From contig NZ_CP042325.1 of NCBI RefSeq assembly GCF_007904105.1, positions 1,612,001 to 1,676,000 on the forward strand: 64,000 nt of DNA, in the 5' to 3' direction. This stretch comes from Corynebacterium sp. sy039. GTDB taxonomy: Bacteria > Actinomycetota > Actinomycetes > Mycobacteriales > Mycobacteriaceae. Position 1 is the first letter of the stretch. Every line of letters begins with the position of its first letter. Below, piece by piece: positions 27,625-38,217 of this stretch. The position numbers and the translations under genes are program-made. The notes beneath the pieces were generated by a model. It was not told the origin of the DNA. It saw only the letters and a program-made list of their open reading frames with translations, and made no database searches.

Positions 27625-28893
27625 TTAAGCGATTTCTGTATCTACATCGTGCTCAATAGATGGAGCAGATTTTCGTCCTAAAAACTGACTCAGCCCAATG
27701 AGAAACGTCGCAATAGCTATTGCAGTCCAAACGATGACAGAGAACGCGTATCCCACACGATCTGCACTATATCCACCCAAGATTGCTCCTAGTGGAACCA
27801 CCGCCATAACAAACGTTCGCATTGAAGAAAGTCCCACGCCGATTTTCCCTTGAGGCAGCTGGCTAACAAAGTAGTTCATTGCGGAGACGTTGATGAACGT
27901 GGCTGCTATCGACCACAGTGCGCCCGAAATTGCCGTGAAAATGAATGCTGGCGCGTCACAAATAACCACGAACAGAAAAAACAGTGCTGAGAGCACCTGA
28001 CCAAAAGTTGCTAGCGTAATCATTTTTGCGAAATCGAAACGGTCAATGAGTCGTACTACCAACACTGATGCAAAAAGAGCTGCAAGGGCGTCGATTATGT
28101 TCAGGGTTGAAAAGCCCGACGGATTCATTCCTACTTCCCGCAGCAAGAACAGCGATTGTGGAGAGTCGATAAAGGCCAATCCAAGGTTTCCTGCGGCAAT
28201 GAGTAGTACCGGTATCAGACGTTCCTTACTCTGTGCAATGAATAAGAAGCCGCTAAGAAGCGTTCCTTTACCGTCAGTGTCCTCTAGCTGGCTAGAGCTT
28301 TCGTCAATGTTGGTATCGCTAACATTCTGAACCATTCTTCTTACCGGGAATGCAATCATTGCTAGGGCACACATCGCGAGTGCTGCTGCCCCAATATATC
28401 CTTCCCTATAGAATTCCCCTGCTGCAATCAGTGCTACCACACCAGGGGCAGCAATACCGATCATCTTGTCTGCAGATTCAAGCTGGGCAACCAGCTTGGA
28501 ATTTCCCACAATTTTTTGGATTGATACCGCTGTAATTATTTGAGAGTTGTCGATGAAAATACCGACAAACGATTGAAGAACCTGAAGAACCAGAATGGTC
28601 CAAAATGACAATCCTCCAGACAAATAAAGAAAAGCAAATGCCGTGAGGAGAGCAGCCTTAACCGTCAAGGCGTAAATCAATACCTTAATCGGGTCTAAAG
28701 AGTCGACCAACTTCCCAATGGGTACAGCGGAAACTAAGTACAAGACAATCGAGAGAGAACTCAGAAATCCCAGCTCCGTACCCGTGAATCCAAGCTGATT
28801 TACTACGACAAGTTGCGTTATTAGATCTACAGTGCGTCCGGCGAAAGCGTCGAACATATTGGAACTGGCATAGTATCGTTCAATACGTCTCAT
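27625..28893 (-). CDS. MFS transporter
   Basis: A 422-residue major-facilitator protein with about twelve membrane segments; the loop after segment 2 reads GKLVDSLDPIKVL, a weak form of the family A motif. It resembles drug or peptide exporters of the MFS_1/MFS_3 type, but the substrate is unknown. GAGG precedes the ATG. It stands between the two phase-variable genes, on the same strand, with similar hairpins on either side, so it could be cargo of the same accessory cassette. Confidence 0.88.
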   Translation of the reverse strand: MRRIERYYASSNMFDAFAGRTVDLITQLVVVNQLGFTGTELGFLSSLSIVLYLVSAVPIGKLVDSLDPIKVLIYALTVKAALLTAFAFLYLSGGLSFWTILVLQVLQSFVGIFIDNSQIITAVSIQKIVGNSKLVAQLESADKMIGIAAPGVVALIAAGEFYREGYIGAAALAMCALAMIAFPVRRMVQNVSDTNIDESSSQLEDTDGKGTLLSGFLFIAQSKERLIPVLLIAAGNLGLAFIDSPQSLFLLREVGMNPSGFSTLNIIDALAALFASVLVVRLIDRFDFAKMITLATFGQVLSALFFLFVVICDAPAFIFTAISGALWSIAATFINVSAMNYFVSQLPQGKIGVGLSSMRTFVMAVVPLGAILGGYSADRVGYAFSVIVWTAIAIATFLIGLSQFLGRKSAPSIEHDVDTEIA

Positions 28894-29037
28894 ACTTTTC
28901 CTCGCTGATCAATCGTGACTGTAACTCAAAACGCCCGTTAGGGCATGCAATAAACGTAGCAAAGCGCGGTTGGCTAAAGACTTTTCTCTTGAATCTAACC
29001 TAGTTGGAAAGCTCCCATCAGAACCTAAGAAACACAG

Positions 29038-29071
29038 AAAAGTCCTAGCACTGGTTAGTGCCAGGACTTTT
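29038..29071 (-). terminator. Terminator of protein B gene
   Basis: AAAAGTCCT-A-GCAC and GTGC-C-AGGACTTTT form a long stem with a 6-base loop, followed by T-rich sequence on both sides. Confidence 0.88.
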
Positions 29072-29090
29072 AGTTTTCTAAGGAACAGGA

Positions 29091-30706
29091 TTACGCTGCG
29101 CGCAAGTGACCACCAGTAGTAACTTTAGGACGGTCTTTCTTCGCAACAGTCTTAGCCTGCTTAGCGACGTTATCCTTCACACTTTCAGAAATAACGGTCT
29201 TAGACTCAGGGTTAGATTCTGGCTTAGAATCGGCAGGTTTATCCTGCTCAGGTTGAGCAGGTTTGCCTTCAGGTTCAACAATGGTAGTGACAACCTCAGA
29301 ATCAGTGTCCGCGTCAGGAGGTGTCGACGAAACAACAGAAACCTTAGGCTCCTCACGCTCCTCAGGACGCTCACCAGGCTTCACAGGCTTATTTTCCTCA
29401 GATTCCTGTGGCTCCTCGCTAGAAGTTGGTTCTTCAGTTTCCTTAGAAGGCTTAGCAGGCTCAACCTCCTCCTCAGAAGGCGTAGACTCTTCAGATTCCT
29501 GTGGCTCGTCAGAAGGCGTTGGTTCCTCAGACTCTACAGGCTCCTCACTAGGTGGAACCTCAGTCTCCTCATCAGGACAAAGAGTAATATGCTGGAAACC
29601 CTGATCACAGTTATCCTCACGACCAAGCAGTGAACCATAATAATCCAGCCCAGGATTCAAGCGAAGATTAAACGTATTCACATATTTCTGATAGCGAGCA
29701 CTACGATCAGGATAAAGATCAACACTAATCGTATCAAAGCGATCCGTATTCAGCGTTGGCACACATGTATCGGCATAATACAGACCATGTTCAGTCCCTC
29801 TATTCTTATACACATTAACAATCTCTTCATGGGTATATTCAGACTGCTCTTTCGTCATCACAGGAGGTAATTCACCGCTTTGAGCCCAATCATAATTACT
29901 CTTCAGCGGTGCACACCCTTCCTCAGCACTACCAAATTGATCTTCGGAAGAACATTTCCATATCAGATTGTCAACACGAATTGGCACATACGTATCCTCA
30001 CCAACAGCCTCTACAGTACCGGTGACCTCAAAAGTATAAACACCAGCATCATTCCCCAAATTAATCTGGTAAAAATTCCACTCAGGCTGATCAGCAAAAG
30101 ACGAAAGCTCAACACCCCAAGGCTGCCCTAACTTCTCTGATTCCTCAGCAGTAAACTTATAAAACGGAGTAATACCATACGTAGCATCACGCTCAACATT
30201 AGATAAATCTAATTCAGAACTATCCTTAATGGGAACCTCATAATCCACTTCCTGTGCAGGAGCAGACTTTAACTCAGCAATAACTTCCCCATCATCTTCA
30301 AGAGCCCCTCCTACAGTATTGCCCTGAATATCTTTCCCATAGGTCTTATTAGGATCCTCCCCCTTGGACTCATCACCATACTCAGGACGCGTAGGCATAT
30401 GAGTTAAACGAATAGAATTCACATCAACCGTTGCAGGCACCATAATCTGCGCGCTCTTCGAGGTCTGTATATGCTCCTCAGATTGTACTAATGGTGCTAC
30501 CTGTACTTGCCAGGTAACTTCTGCTTTATCACCAATTTTTTTCACACAGGTAGTACCGGTATCGCAGTTCGCACCACCCCAATAACCATGAACATTATCA
30601 CCGCCGCCACCGGCTAATACCGAGGGGGGGGGGCTAGAAAACCCGCACCAAGCACACCAACGGCAACCACAGCCGCAGCACGCTTAGCAAAACGATTCAA
30701 CAACAT
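29091..30706 (-). CDS. Secreted Pro/Glu/Ser-rich protein B, phase-variable, read as OFF
   Basis: This is a close paralogue of protein A: same signal peptide, same middle domain (DLSNVERDATYGITPFYKF is identical), same C-terminus ending VTTGGHLRAA. It differs in an insert near residues 100-130 and in stalk length. From the ATG at 30706 the frame meets ten C at 30624-30633 and stops after 30 codons; eleven or eight C would give a protein of about 538 residues. No sortase motif is visible. The pair is separated by the MFS gene, and the spacing of the two starts is 3290 bp. Function unknown; antigenic or adhesive roles are inference. Confidence 0.8.
30624..30633 (-). repeat. C10 homopolymer in signal peptide B
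   Basis: Ten C at the same codon positions as in protein A, with the same effect on the frame. Confidence 0.9.
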
Positions 30707-30875
30707 TATTTCCTCTATTCTCCTAGGAAAAAGAACAAAAAACACTTTCCAGATTCCCTCAAAACAAAGCTGAGAAAAACCTAAAAGCACACTCATCATA
30801 ACCACAAATTCACTCAATACACCACAACAAGCAGATACCACACCCCTCAACCAACCTCATACCCCCAAAATCACT

Positions 30876-32969
30876 ATGATGAACACTATGCCAACGGTTT
30901 TTTCTTCAACGTCATCATCAGGTTTCTTCGCTAAAGCTGCCCGCCTTAGCTGCGTCGCGGGGATAAGCGCTGTGGGTATTACTGCCACCCCACTCTATGC
31001 CAGTGCCACCACGCCTTCCACGCACCTGACTTACCTGGCTGAAGCACCAGCATCGTATCCGCAGTCGCTTACCGACGCAGATAATGTGCTCAGTGAAGAA
31101 GAAAAAACACGCATTACCCAGACCATCACTGATGTTGAGCAGGAACTAGGCGCTCGGATTGTCGTCGTTATTGCAAAAAACTTTGATGGCACTAATCCTA
31201 CGGTGTGGAGCTCACAAGTATTGAGCAAAAACGGTGGCACACAATCAAATACCGCAGTGTATGCCTTGAGCATGGAGGAACGTAAATTTGCGGTTCAGGT
31301 TGGCGAGAATTGGCGTGGCGGCAGCGTCGATAGCCTCTATGAAAACAGTATTGCGGTACTCCAAAATGATGCCACTGCGGTCGGCGCATCTATCGATGCT
31401 TTCCTCACCGCAGCCCGAGATACTTCCACATATATACCAAGCACAGAAACGAATACCAGCGCAAACAGTGGTAACAGTGCGCTCTGGCTCGGGGCAGGAG
31501 TGGGCAGTATAGCTCTTGTCGGTGGTGGCGCATGGGCGTACAGCCGAAGCAGGCGCAAAGAAACACACCAGCAAAACCTCGAGGCTGGGCGCGCAATTGC
31601 ACCGCATAAAACCGAGGAACTAGAACAGCTGCCGCTAGAAACCTTGCATACTTTGGCAGAAGAGGAATTGGTTTCCACCGATGAGTCAATCCGCAATGCA
31701 AAACAAGAACTAGAGCTTGCTCAGGCAGAGTTTGGTGCAGAACGTATCCGTACTTTTACTCGCGCAATGAACCACTCTACGATGACCTTGCAAAAAGCAT
31801 TTTCGCTCATGGGTCAGATTAACTCCGGGCGTATCAAAGACCCAATTGAAAAACGCAGCGTCCTAGTAGAAATTGTCTCTACCTGCGGGCTTGCCGACGA
31901 CGCTCTCGATAAAGAAGCAGAAAACTTTGCACAACTGCGCAATGTGCTCATCAACGCACCAGAGTTGCTCGACACAATCACCCAGAAAACTATCGAGGCG
32001 AGGGCACGCCTTAGCGCAGCACGACAAACCTTGGATACCCTCAATCAGACGTACCCAGCAGAAATTCTTGAATCCATTGTGCACAATCCTGACCTAGCTC
32101 AGGTAAGTATCGAGCAGGCCGAGAAAAACCTCGAAATGGGTAAAGCTCTTGTGGCTAAACCTGCTGGGCAACAGAGTGGTTTAGTAGCAGCGATTCGTAA
32201 TGCGGAAGAAGCATTAGCACACGCTGATAATTCTTTGAGCGCCATTGAGCACGCACAAGACAATATCTTGTTGGCGAAAGAACAACTGCCTGCACTCAAA
32301 GCAGAAATCGATGAAGAAATCACCGAGGCATTACACCTGCGCGAACAAGGACAACAGCAAGGCACAGCTGCAGACTGGGCCGAACTTGACGCTATCGTCG
32401 CTGCTGCACAAGGCGCACTCGAAACAGTACGAAATAAGAAAAACGATCCGCTTGGCTCGTGGACACTACTGACCGACATTGACTCTCGTCTAGACGAACA
32501 ACTCGATGTGCTACGCGAGCAAACAAGCCAGCATGAGCGTCAGCTGCGGATTTTTGACCAGCAAGCCGCAGCAGCACAAGCAGCAATCCAAGCCGCTAAT
32601 GACTTCATCTCTACGCGTGGTCGTGTCATTGGTTCTCGTGCACGCACTCAGCTTGCCGACGCCCAGCAACTCTTTGCCCAAGCCCTACAAAATAGAATCA
32701 CGCACACACGCACTGCTACCCAGCAAGCTCGACAAGCAGCAGAAAGTGCGAAAAGTGCATTGCGTCATGCGCGTCATGATGAGGATTCTTATCAGCGTCG
32801 CAATACTGGTGGTGGCTCCGGTACCTCTTTCCTCACTGGCATGGTGCTCGGGCAGATTCTCGGCGGAAACTCCGGCGGATTTGGCGGCGGTTTCGGCGGT
32901 GGTTTCGGTGGCGGCTCTGGTATGGGTGGTAGCTTTGGCGGCGGTAGTGGTCGCAGCGGCAGCTTCTAA
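30876..32969 (+). CDS. TPM-domain membrane protein with coiled coil and Gly-rich tail
   Basis: A 697-residue envelope protein. A signal peptide (about residues 1-45) is followed by a TPM/YgcG-type domain (LSEEEKTRITQTITDVEQ to VQVGENW), one membrane helix at about 200-222, a long charged helical region to about residue 640 and a Gly/Ser/Phe-rich tail. TPM domains have been linked to photosystem repair and phosphatase activity, but the bacterial role is unclear. The ATG at 30876 is followed by another at 30879. It is divergent from the phase-variable gene B. Confidence 0.85.
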   Translation: MMNTMPTVFSSTSSSGFFAKAARLSCVAGISAVGITATPLYASATTPSTHLTYLAEAPASYPQSLTDADNVLSEEEKTRITQTITDVEQELGARIVVVIAKNFDGTNPTVWSSQVLSKNGGTQSNTAVYALSMEERKFAVQVGENWRGGSVDSLYENSIAVLQNDATAVGASIDAFLTAARDTSTYIPSTETNTSANSGNSALWLGAGVGSIALVGGGAWAYSRSRRKETHQQNLEAGRAIAPHKTEELEQLPLETLHTLAEEELVSTDESIRNAKQELELAQAEFGAERIRTFTRAMNHSTMTLQKAFSLMGQINSGRIKDPIEKRSVLVEIVSTCGLADDALDKEAENFAQLRNVLINAPELLDTITQKTIEARARLSAARQTLDTLNQTYPAEILESIVHNPDLAQVSIEQAEKNLEMGKALVAKPAGQQSGLVAAIRNAEEALAHADNSLSAIEHAQDNILLAKEQLPALKAEIDEEITEALHLREQGQQQGTAADWAELDAIVAAAQGALETVRNKKNDPLGSWTLLTDIDSRLDEQLDVLREQTSQHERQLRIFDQQAAAAQAAIQAANDFISTRGRVIGSRARTQLADAQQLFAQALQNRITHTRTATQQARQAAESAKSALRHARHDEDSYQRRNTGGGSGTSFLTGMVLGQILGGNSGGFGGGFGGGFGGGSGMGGSFGGGSGRSGSF

Positions 32970-32996
32970 CCGGGTAGTTTCTCACCTCGCTGCCCA

Positions 32997-33443
32997 CTAG
33001 CGATGCACGTAACCAGTAACCCCATCAATGAGAAAACAACCATAACTCATAAATACAAGATCGAGCATAGGAACCTGCTCCGCAGCCGCCAAAAGCCCCA
33101 ACTCTAGCCCCCCACCAACCAAGGCTCGGATAGTTGCCACCGGAGTGGTTCCCACCTTAATCACACGCCTACGGTGCCAATGACTTGTACGAGACAACGT
33201 ATATGCTCGATCCGCGCACTGAGCAATAAGCTCAAACACTGTTATCTTTTCTTTTTGTAGTGTAAACACCTGACCATCACGGTCTGTGGCACGCATCCGA
33301 AAACTCATCAGTGTCCCAGGTGATGTTTCAATAAGCAAACGCTGTTGCCCATACTCAAGCACGTCAGAGCGCACTCTGGCAATGAGAGTGCCCTCTGGGG
33401 TTATGAGATCGCCTTTTTCCCAGGTGAACGTCGATAAGCTCAT
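32997..33443 (-). CDS. Unknown protein, second of a coupled pair
   Basis: A 148-residue protein without signal peptide, mostly beta-rich by appearance with a hydrophobic C-terminal part (ALVGGGLELGLLAAAEQVPMLDLVFMSYG). I do not recognise the family; a Tubby/LURP-type barrel is a guess. Its ATG overlaps the stop of the preceding gene (ATGA), so the two are translationally coupled. Confidence 0.7.
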   Translation of the reverse strand: MSLSTFTWEKGDLITPEGTLIARVRSDVLEYGQQRLLIETSPGTLMSFRMRATDRDGQVFTLQKEKITVFELIAQCADRAYTLSRTSHWHRRRVIKVGTTPVATIRALVGGGLELGLLAAAEQVPMLDLVFMSYGCFLIDGVTGYVHR

Positions 33444-33982
33444 AGGATAGCGAAAAGAATAATGACCGGTGTCAAAATTAACAGCGAAATACTCAGCACT
33501 AAACTGGTGGAATCAAGCCGCGCCTCAAGAATGTGGCGGGTGACCAAAGAAAAGAAGATCTTTTCGGAATCACTGAGCTGAGAATCTGGCTCAAACTCCG
33601 TAATGGCCTGGCGCACGCCCTTATTGCCACCGGAAAATTGGCCGAGCTTATCCTCAGCAGCATCAGCGCTGACATACACCCAATCTTGTCTAGCCTCATT
33701 AACAGCGTAACTATTCCGATCAGTACGCACCACGACCCGCTTTGACCTACTGAACTTCTTGCCTTCATCTTCCGGAACAGCCCGGTACACCCGACCATCA
33801 GGCAACGTGGCTCGAATTTCAGTATGCGTGGCACATATATGCCAATGGTGCCCTAAAACTTCTACATCAGCCTGCTCAGGAGTTGGTTGCGCAAAACTGG
33901 CCAATAGCACATCGTCATTGCTGCGCAGCTCGGCAACTTTGCTGCCAGCCACACGGGTGCGATTCCACCTGGTGTGCTCCAT
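33440..33982 (-). CDS. Unknown protein with C-terminal membrane anchor, coupled to glyS
   Basis: A roughly 180-residue protein with a beta-rich soluble part and one C-terminal hydrophobic helix (LVLSISLLILTPVIILFAIL), so it is likely tail-anchored in the membrane. The ATG at 33982 starts 3 bp after the glyS stop codon; an upstream TTG at 33991 would overlap it. Not recognised. It overlaps the next gene by 4 bp. Confidence 0.7.
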   Translation of the reverse strand: MEHTRWNRTRVAGSKVAELRSNDDVLLASFAQPTPEQADVEVLGHHWHICATHTEIRATLPDGRVYRAVPEDEGKKFSRSKRVVVRTDRNSYAVNEARQDWVYVSADAAEDKLGQFSGGNKGVRQAITEFEPDSQLSDSEKIFFSLVTRHILEARLDSTSLVLSISLLILTPVIILFAIL

Positions 33983-33984
33983 GA

Positions 33985-35370
33985 TTAGCAACCAATCAAC
34001 CGAGAAGCCAAATAAGCCTGCAGCTCATCAAGTGGCACGCGCTCCTGCTCCATCGTGTCACGTTCACGCACAGTCACCGCATTATCCTCAAGCGTGTCAA
34101 AATCAACCGTGACACAGAATGGCGTACCAATCTCATCTTGGCGACGATAACGGCGACCAATCGCACCAGAAGTGTCATAATCGATATTCCAAATCGCCCG
34201 CAATTGTGCCGCAAGCTCCTGCGCCTTAGCAGTCAACGGCTCCTTCTTACTCAACGGCAACACCGCAACTTTCACCGGTGCCAAACGATAATCGAGCTTT
34301 AACACCACACGCTTATCGACGCCACCCTTAGCATTAGGAGCCTCATCCTCATGATAAGCATCCACCAAAAATGCCATCATTGAACGCCCAAGACCAGCAG
34401 CAGGCTCAATAACATAAGGAATCCAACGCTCGCCCGTCTCCTGGTCGAAATAGCTCAGATCTTCCCCGGAGCCCTCGGAATGAACACGCAAATCATAATC
34501 AGTACGATTCGCAACACCCTCTAGCTCGCCCCACTTAGAGCCTTGGAACCCAAAAGCATATTCCACGTCAACAGTACGCTTTGAGTAATGAGACAATTTC
34601 TCTTTAGGGTGCTCATAAAGGCGCAGATTTTCTGGCTTAATCCCCAGGTCAATGTACCACTGGTGGCGAGCGTCAATCCAGTGCTGGTGCCATTGCTCAT
34701 CTTCACCCGGCTTAACAAAAAACTCCATTTCCATCTGCTCAAACTCACGAGTACGGAAAATAAAGTTACCCGGGGTGATTTCATTCCTAAACGACTTACC
34801 GATATTGGCAATACCAAAAGGCGGCTTCATACGAGCCGAGGTCATCACATTCTTAAAATTAACGAAAATGCCTTGAGCAGTTTCTGGACGAAGATAGTGC
34901 AAACCTTCTTCGTCGTCGACTGGACCCAGGAAAGTTTTGAGCAATCCAGAAAAAGCCTTTGGTTCTGTCCACGCACCCGGCTGCCCGGTTTCTGGATCGT
35001 TAATATCTGCTAAACCATTTGCAGGAGGATGACCATGCTTTTCTTCATAAGCCTCCAAAAGATGATCCGCACGATAACGCTTGTGAGTATGCAACGACTC
35101 CACCAACGGGTCAGTAAATACCTCAACGTGACCTGAAGAAACCCATGTTTGTCGTGGCAAAATAACGGAAGTATCCACACCCACAACATCAGGGCGCGAC
35201 GTAACCATTGACCTCCACCACTGACGCTTAATGTTTTCTTTTAATTCCACGCCAAGTGGACCATAATCCCAAGCAGAACGAGTACCACCGTAGATCTCAC
35301 CACAGGGATACACAAGCCCACGACGCTTGCAAAGGTTTACCACAGTATCAATGACAGTATTTGTTGCCAT
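33985..35370 (-). CDS. glyS: Glycyl-tRNA synthetase (alpha2 type)
   Basis: The class II enzyme charges tRNA-Gly. Motif 1 and the [23 protein letters not shown] region open the protein, motif 2 is [19 protein letters not shown], motif 3 is [12 protein letters not shown], and an anticodon-binding domain closes it. The start at 35370 ([10 protein letters not shown]) gives 461 residues, as usual for the dimeric type; AAGGAG lies 13 bases upstream. The two unknown genes downstream are translationally linked to it. Confidence 0.97.
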   Translation of the reverse strand: MATNTVIDTVVNLCKRRGLVYPCGEIYGGTRSAWDYGPLGVELKENIKRQWWRSMVTSRPDVVGVDTSVILPRQTWVSSGHVEVFTDPLVESLHTHKRYRADHLLEAYEEKHGHPPANGLADINDPETGQPGAWTEPKAFSGLLKTFLGPVDDEEGLHYLRPETAQGIFVNFKNVMTSARMKPPFGIANIGKSFRNEITPGNFIFRTREFEQMEMEFFVKPGEDEQWHQHWIDARHQWYIDLGIKPENLRLYEHPKEKLSHYSKRTVDVEYAFGFQGSKWGELEGVANRTDYDLRVHSEGSGEDLSYFDQETGERWIPYVIEPAAGLGRSMMAFLVDAYHEDEAPNAKGGVDKRVVLKLDYRLAPVKVAVLPLSKKEPLTAKAQELAAQLRAIWNIDYDTSGAIGRRYRRQDEIGTPFCVTVDFDTLEDNAVTVRERDTMEQERVPLDELQAYLASRLIGC

Positions 35371-35482
35371 GAGGTATAGCCAACTCCTTATTTTCTCTTG
35401 AAGTACCGCTGGCTGCGATACTCTATGTAGCTTCTCAGCACCAATGCCCACAAAGCTATCAGCTATCTGTGCTTAAGTTTAG

Positions 35483-36652
35483 CTAAGCGACGCTAACCCC
35501 GAAAATCGAACCGAGTGCATATGTCACCCCAGCAGCAGCAAACCCAATGAGTAGCTGTCGCATAGCTCGCTTGAGCGGAGGTTTACCAGACAAAATACCC
35601 GTAATTGCCCCCGTTATCATCAAAGAAAAACCCACCAAAACCAAAGCACATATTCCTGCCGTCGGTGCGCCAAGCCCCAAAATAAACGGAATAATGGGAA
35701 TAAGAGCGCCAGTGCCAAAGCACAAAAAACTCGACACTGCTGCCGACCACGCCCCACCTGTATTAGCTGCTGTATGCGTAGCCAAGCCAATATCCACGGC
35801 AGCCATATGTTCCGCGCTATTATGCGCCGAGTTCTGCATAGTAGCCAAATGAGCAAAAACTGAATCAGCTTTTTCTTGAGCAGATTCTTCACTCATACCA
35901 CGAGCACGATATACCAACGCTAATTCATTAGCATCCACATCAAGCTGCGGCACCGCTTTTGTAGTCTCTGGATGAGGCGTCGAAGCCTCCAATAATTCAT
36001 TCTGGCTTTTTACTGAAATATACTCCCCCGCCCCCATCGACAATGCTCCAGAAAGCAACCCAGATATCCCCGTGATAAGCACAATATGAGAGGAAACACC
36101 ACTGGCCATCACCCCCAACACCAACGCCAAATTAGACACCAAACCATCATTGGCGCCAAAAACCGCAGCACGGAAATTACCACTCATGCGCTCCCTGCCC
36201 CGGGCAGCCAAACCGCGCACCACCTCTGCATGGATGGCTTCATCAGCACGCATTTGTTCTGTGGCATCGTCGTCAGCACCATAAGGGCTGCGGGCTTCCG
36301 AGGCTTGCATCATTGCCAAAGCAAAAACCGAACCAAATCTGCGCGCCAAAAACCCCAGAAAACGCGTCGATAAGTCGGGACGGCGCGGAAACCCCACTTC
36401 ATCACCCAATAATGTTCGCCAATGTTGCTCATGGCGCGCCTCAGCATCCGCAATGCTCAGCAAAATGTCTTTTTCTTCGCCCTCTTTGTGCTTTGCCAGT
36501 TCCCGATACACTGCTGCTTCGGCACGTTCATTAGCAAGATACTGTTGCCAACGTCTAATCTGCTTGGCACTAGGCTGCGACTGCGATCTTGGGTGCTCAG
36601 ATCGCTTACCATCTCCCGAATAGTTATGGTTTGTATCCTGCGCACCGCTCAT
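35483..36652 (-). CDS. Membrane ferritin / VIT-type iron-manganese exporter (MbfA-like)
   Basis: Residues about 25-100 form a ferritin-like helix pair with the metal ligands in [13 protein letters not shown] and [11 protein letters not shown]; residues about 155-389 are a VIT1/CCC1 transporter domain ([18 protein letters not shown], five membrane segments). This is the MbfA architecture, which exports iron under excess. The ATG overlaps the uppS stop by 4 bp, so it belongs to the uppS operon. It is followed by glyS after about 110 bp. Confidence 0.92.
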   Translation of the reverse strand: MSGAQDTNHNYSGDGKRSEHPRSQSQPSAKQIRRWQQYLANERAEAAVYRELAKHKEGEEKDILLSIADAEARHEQHWRTLLGDEVGFPRRPDLSTRFLGFLARRFGSVFALAMMQASEARSPYGADDDATEQMRADEAIHAEVVRGLAARGRERMSGNFRAAVFGANDGLVSNLALVLGVMASGVSSHIVLITGISGLLSGALSMGAGEYISVKSQNELLEASTPHPETTKAVPQLDVDANELALVYRARGMSEESAQEKADSVFAHLATMQNSAHNSAEHMAAVDIGLATHTAANTGGAWSAAVSSFLCFGTGALIPIIPFILGLGAPTAGICALVLVGFSLMITGAITGILSGKPPLKRAMRQLLIGFAAAGVTYALGSIFGVSVA

Positions 36653-37413
36653 TTGCTAGTACCCCCAAAACGGCGATCACGCTGCGCATATTCTAATACC
36701 GCATCATAGAGATCAGCTGCTGTGTAATCTGGAAACAGTTTATTTTGATACACCATTTCCGCATACGCACTATGCCATAACAAAAAGTTCGAGGTGCGCT
36801 TTTCTCCCGAGGGGCGCAAAAACAAATCCACATCTGGCATATCCGGCTGATACAAAAACTGGGGAAAGTTCTTCTCGCTAATCGCATCCGCGCTCAGCTC
36901 ACCTGCCGCCACCTGCCGAGCAATCTCACGCACGCCGTCGACGATCTCTGCTCGACCACCGTAGTTAATGCACATGGTCAGCGTCATCTTTGTGTTATGC
37001 TGCGTGAGCTGTTGGGCTTGTTCAATCTCTCGGATTACGCTGCGCCACAACCGTGGGCGTCTGCCTGCCCAACGAATCCGCACTCCCCATTCATGGAGAA
37101 TATCGCGTTGCCTCCTGAGCACATCACGGTTAAACCCCATGAGGAAACGAACTTCCTCAGCAGATCTGCGCCAATTCTCCGTGGAAAAAGCATAAGCAGA
37201 TAAGTAAGGCACGCCCAATTCCAAGCACGCACGCACCATCTCCAGCAGCACAGCCTCACCACGCTTGTGCCCTTCCGTACGAGCCAGACCACGTTCTTGT
37301 GCCCACCGACCATTGCCGTCCATCACAAGTGCAATATGCTGTGGTAAAAATTGGCTAGGAATATGCGGCGGCTGTGCCCTGTCAGGCTGTGTTATCTCAG
37401 GTGCATTACTCAC
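36649..37413 (-). CDS. uppS: Polyprenyl (decaprenyl) diphosphate synthase
   Basis: A Z-type prenyltransferase of 254 residues that makes the lipid carrier for cell-wall precursors. The active-site block [18 protein letters not shown] is near residues 26-43 and the C-terminal [18 protein letters not shown] and [13 protein letters not shown] motifs are complete. It lies 60 bp after recO and overlaps the iron exporter gene by 4 bp. Confidence 0.96.
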   Translation of the reverse strand: MSNAPEITQPDRAQPPHIPSQFLPQHIALVMDGNGRWAQERGLARTEGHKRGEAVLLEMVRACLELGVPYLSAYAFSTENWRRSAEEVRFLMGFNRDVLRRQRDILHEWGVRIRWAGRRPRLWRSVIREIEQAQQLTQHNTKMTLTMCINYGGRAEIVDGVREIARQVAAGELSADAISEKNFPQFLYQPDMPDVDLFLRPSGEKRTSNFLLWHSAYAEMVYQNKLFPDYTAADLYDAVLEYAQRDRRFGGTSK

Positions 37414-37473
37414 AGCACCCTATTGTGCCAGTTTTCCTAGTCGCCTGGCTAGTTAGCTCGATTATGGCGTGCA

Positions 37474-38217
37474 CTACGCTTGATCCAAAACATTAAGACT
37501 GCTCAAACTTTTTTCGACGTGCCACTGCAAATAGGCACGCGTAAGTCGATGCACACTAGCCAAACGTTGTTTGTCGAGCAACTGATCTACCTGCCCCTGG
37601 TGCCCATGCTGCAATAGCCACATAATATGCAAAACCTCTGGATCGATATCTGCCGCACCACTCGGACGACACTGCACACACACCGCACCCCCAGCACCGG
37701 GATGAAAAGCATGATGCGGACCAGCCCGCCCACATTGCGCGCAAGCAAAAAGACTTGGCTGCCAGCCAGTCATATCCATAACCTGCAGTAAAAAACTATC
37801 CAGAATCAATAACGGATGTTCATGGTGCTGTAATGTGGCAATCGTATCCTTGACCAGATCGAATAGGGATTCTTCCTCAGCAAAACTTGCTTCGCTGAGC
37901 TTTTCGACGGCCTCCAATACCGCACTAGCTGCTAAATACCGCGTCACGTCGTCGATAATGCCTGAGCCGAAATACGTAATAGTATCTGCCCCAGTTATGG
38001 ACTCAAGGTTTTTACCCGGGTACAGCTGGACATCAAGCTCTACAAAAGGTTGCAGTCTAGAACCAAACCTGCTTTTTGCTCGACGTACTCCTTTGGCTAC
38101 GCCACGAATAAGACCATGATTTTTTGTGAGCAAAACAATAATGCGATCCGCTTCATTAAAATCAAAAGAGCGCACCACAAAAGCACGCTCTCGATAAGAT
38201 TGACCACGAGCAACCAC
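37474..38217 (-). CDS. recO: DNA repair protein RecO
   Basis: A 247-residue RecFOR-pathway protein with an N-terminal OB fold (FVVRSFDFNEADRIIVLLT) and a zinc-binding CAQCGRA...CVQC motif near 159-183. It helps RecA load on single-stranded DNA. The GTG start shares one base with the era stop codon, so the two are coupled. Confidence 0.95.
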   Translation of the reverse strand: MVARGQSYRERAFVVRSFDFNEADRIIVLLTKNHGLIRGVAKGVRRAKSRFGSRLQPFVELDVQLYPGKNLESITGADTITYFGSGIIDDVTRYLAASAVLEAVEKLSEASFAEEESLFDLVKDTIATLQHHEHPLLILDSFLLQVMDMTGWQPSLFACAQCGRAGPHHAFHPGAGGAVCVQCRPSGAADIDPEVLHIMWLLQHGHQGQVDQLLDKQRLASVHRLTRAYLQWHVEKSLSSLNVLDQA

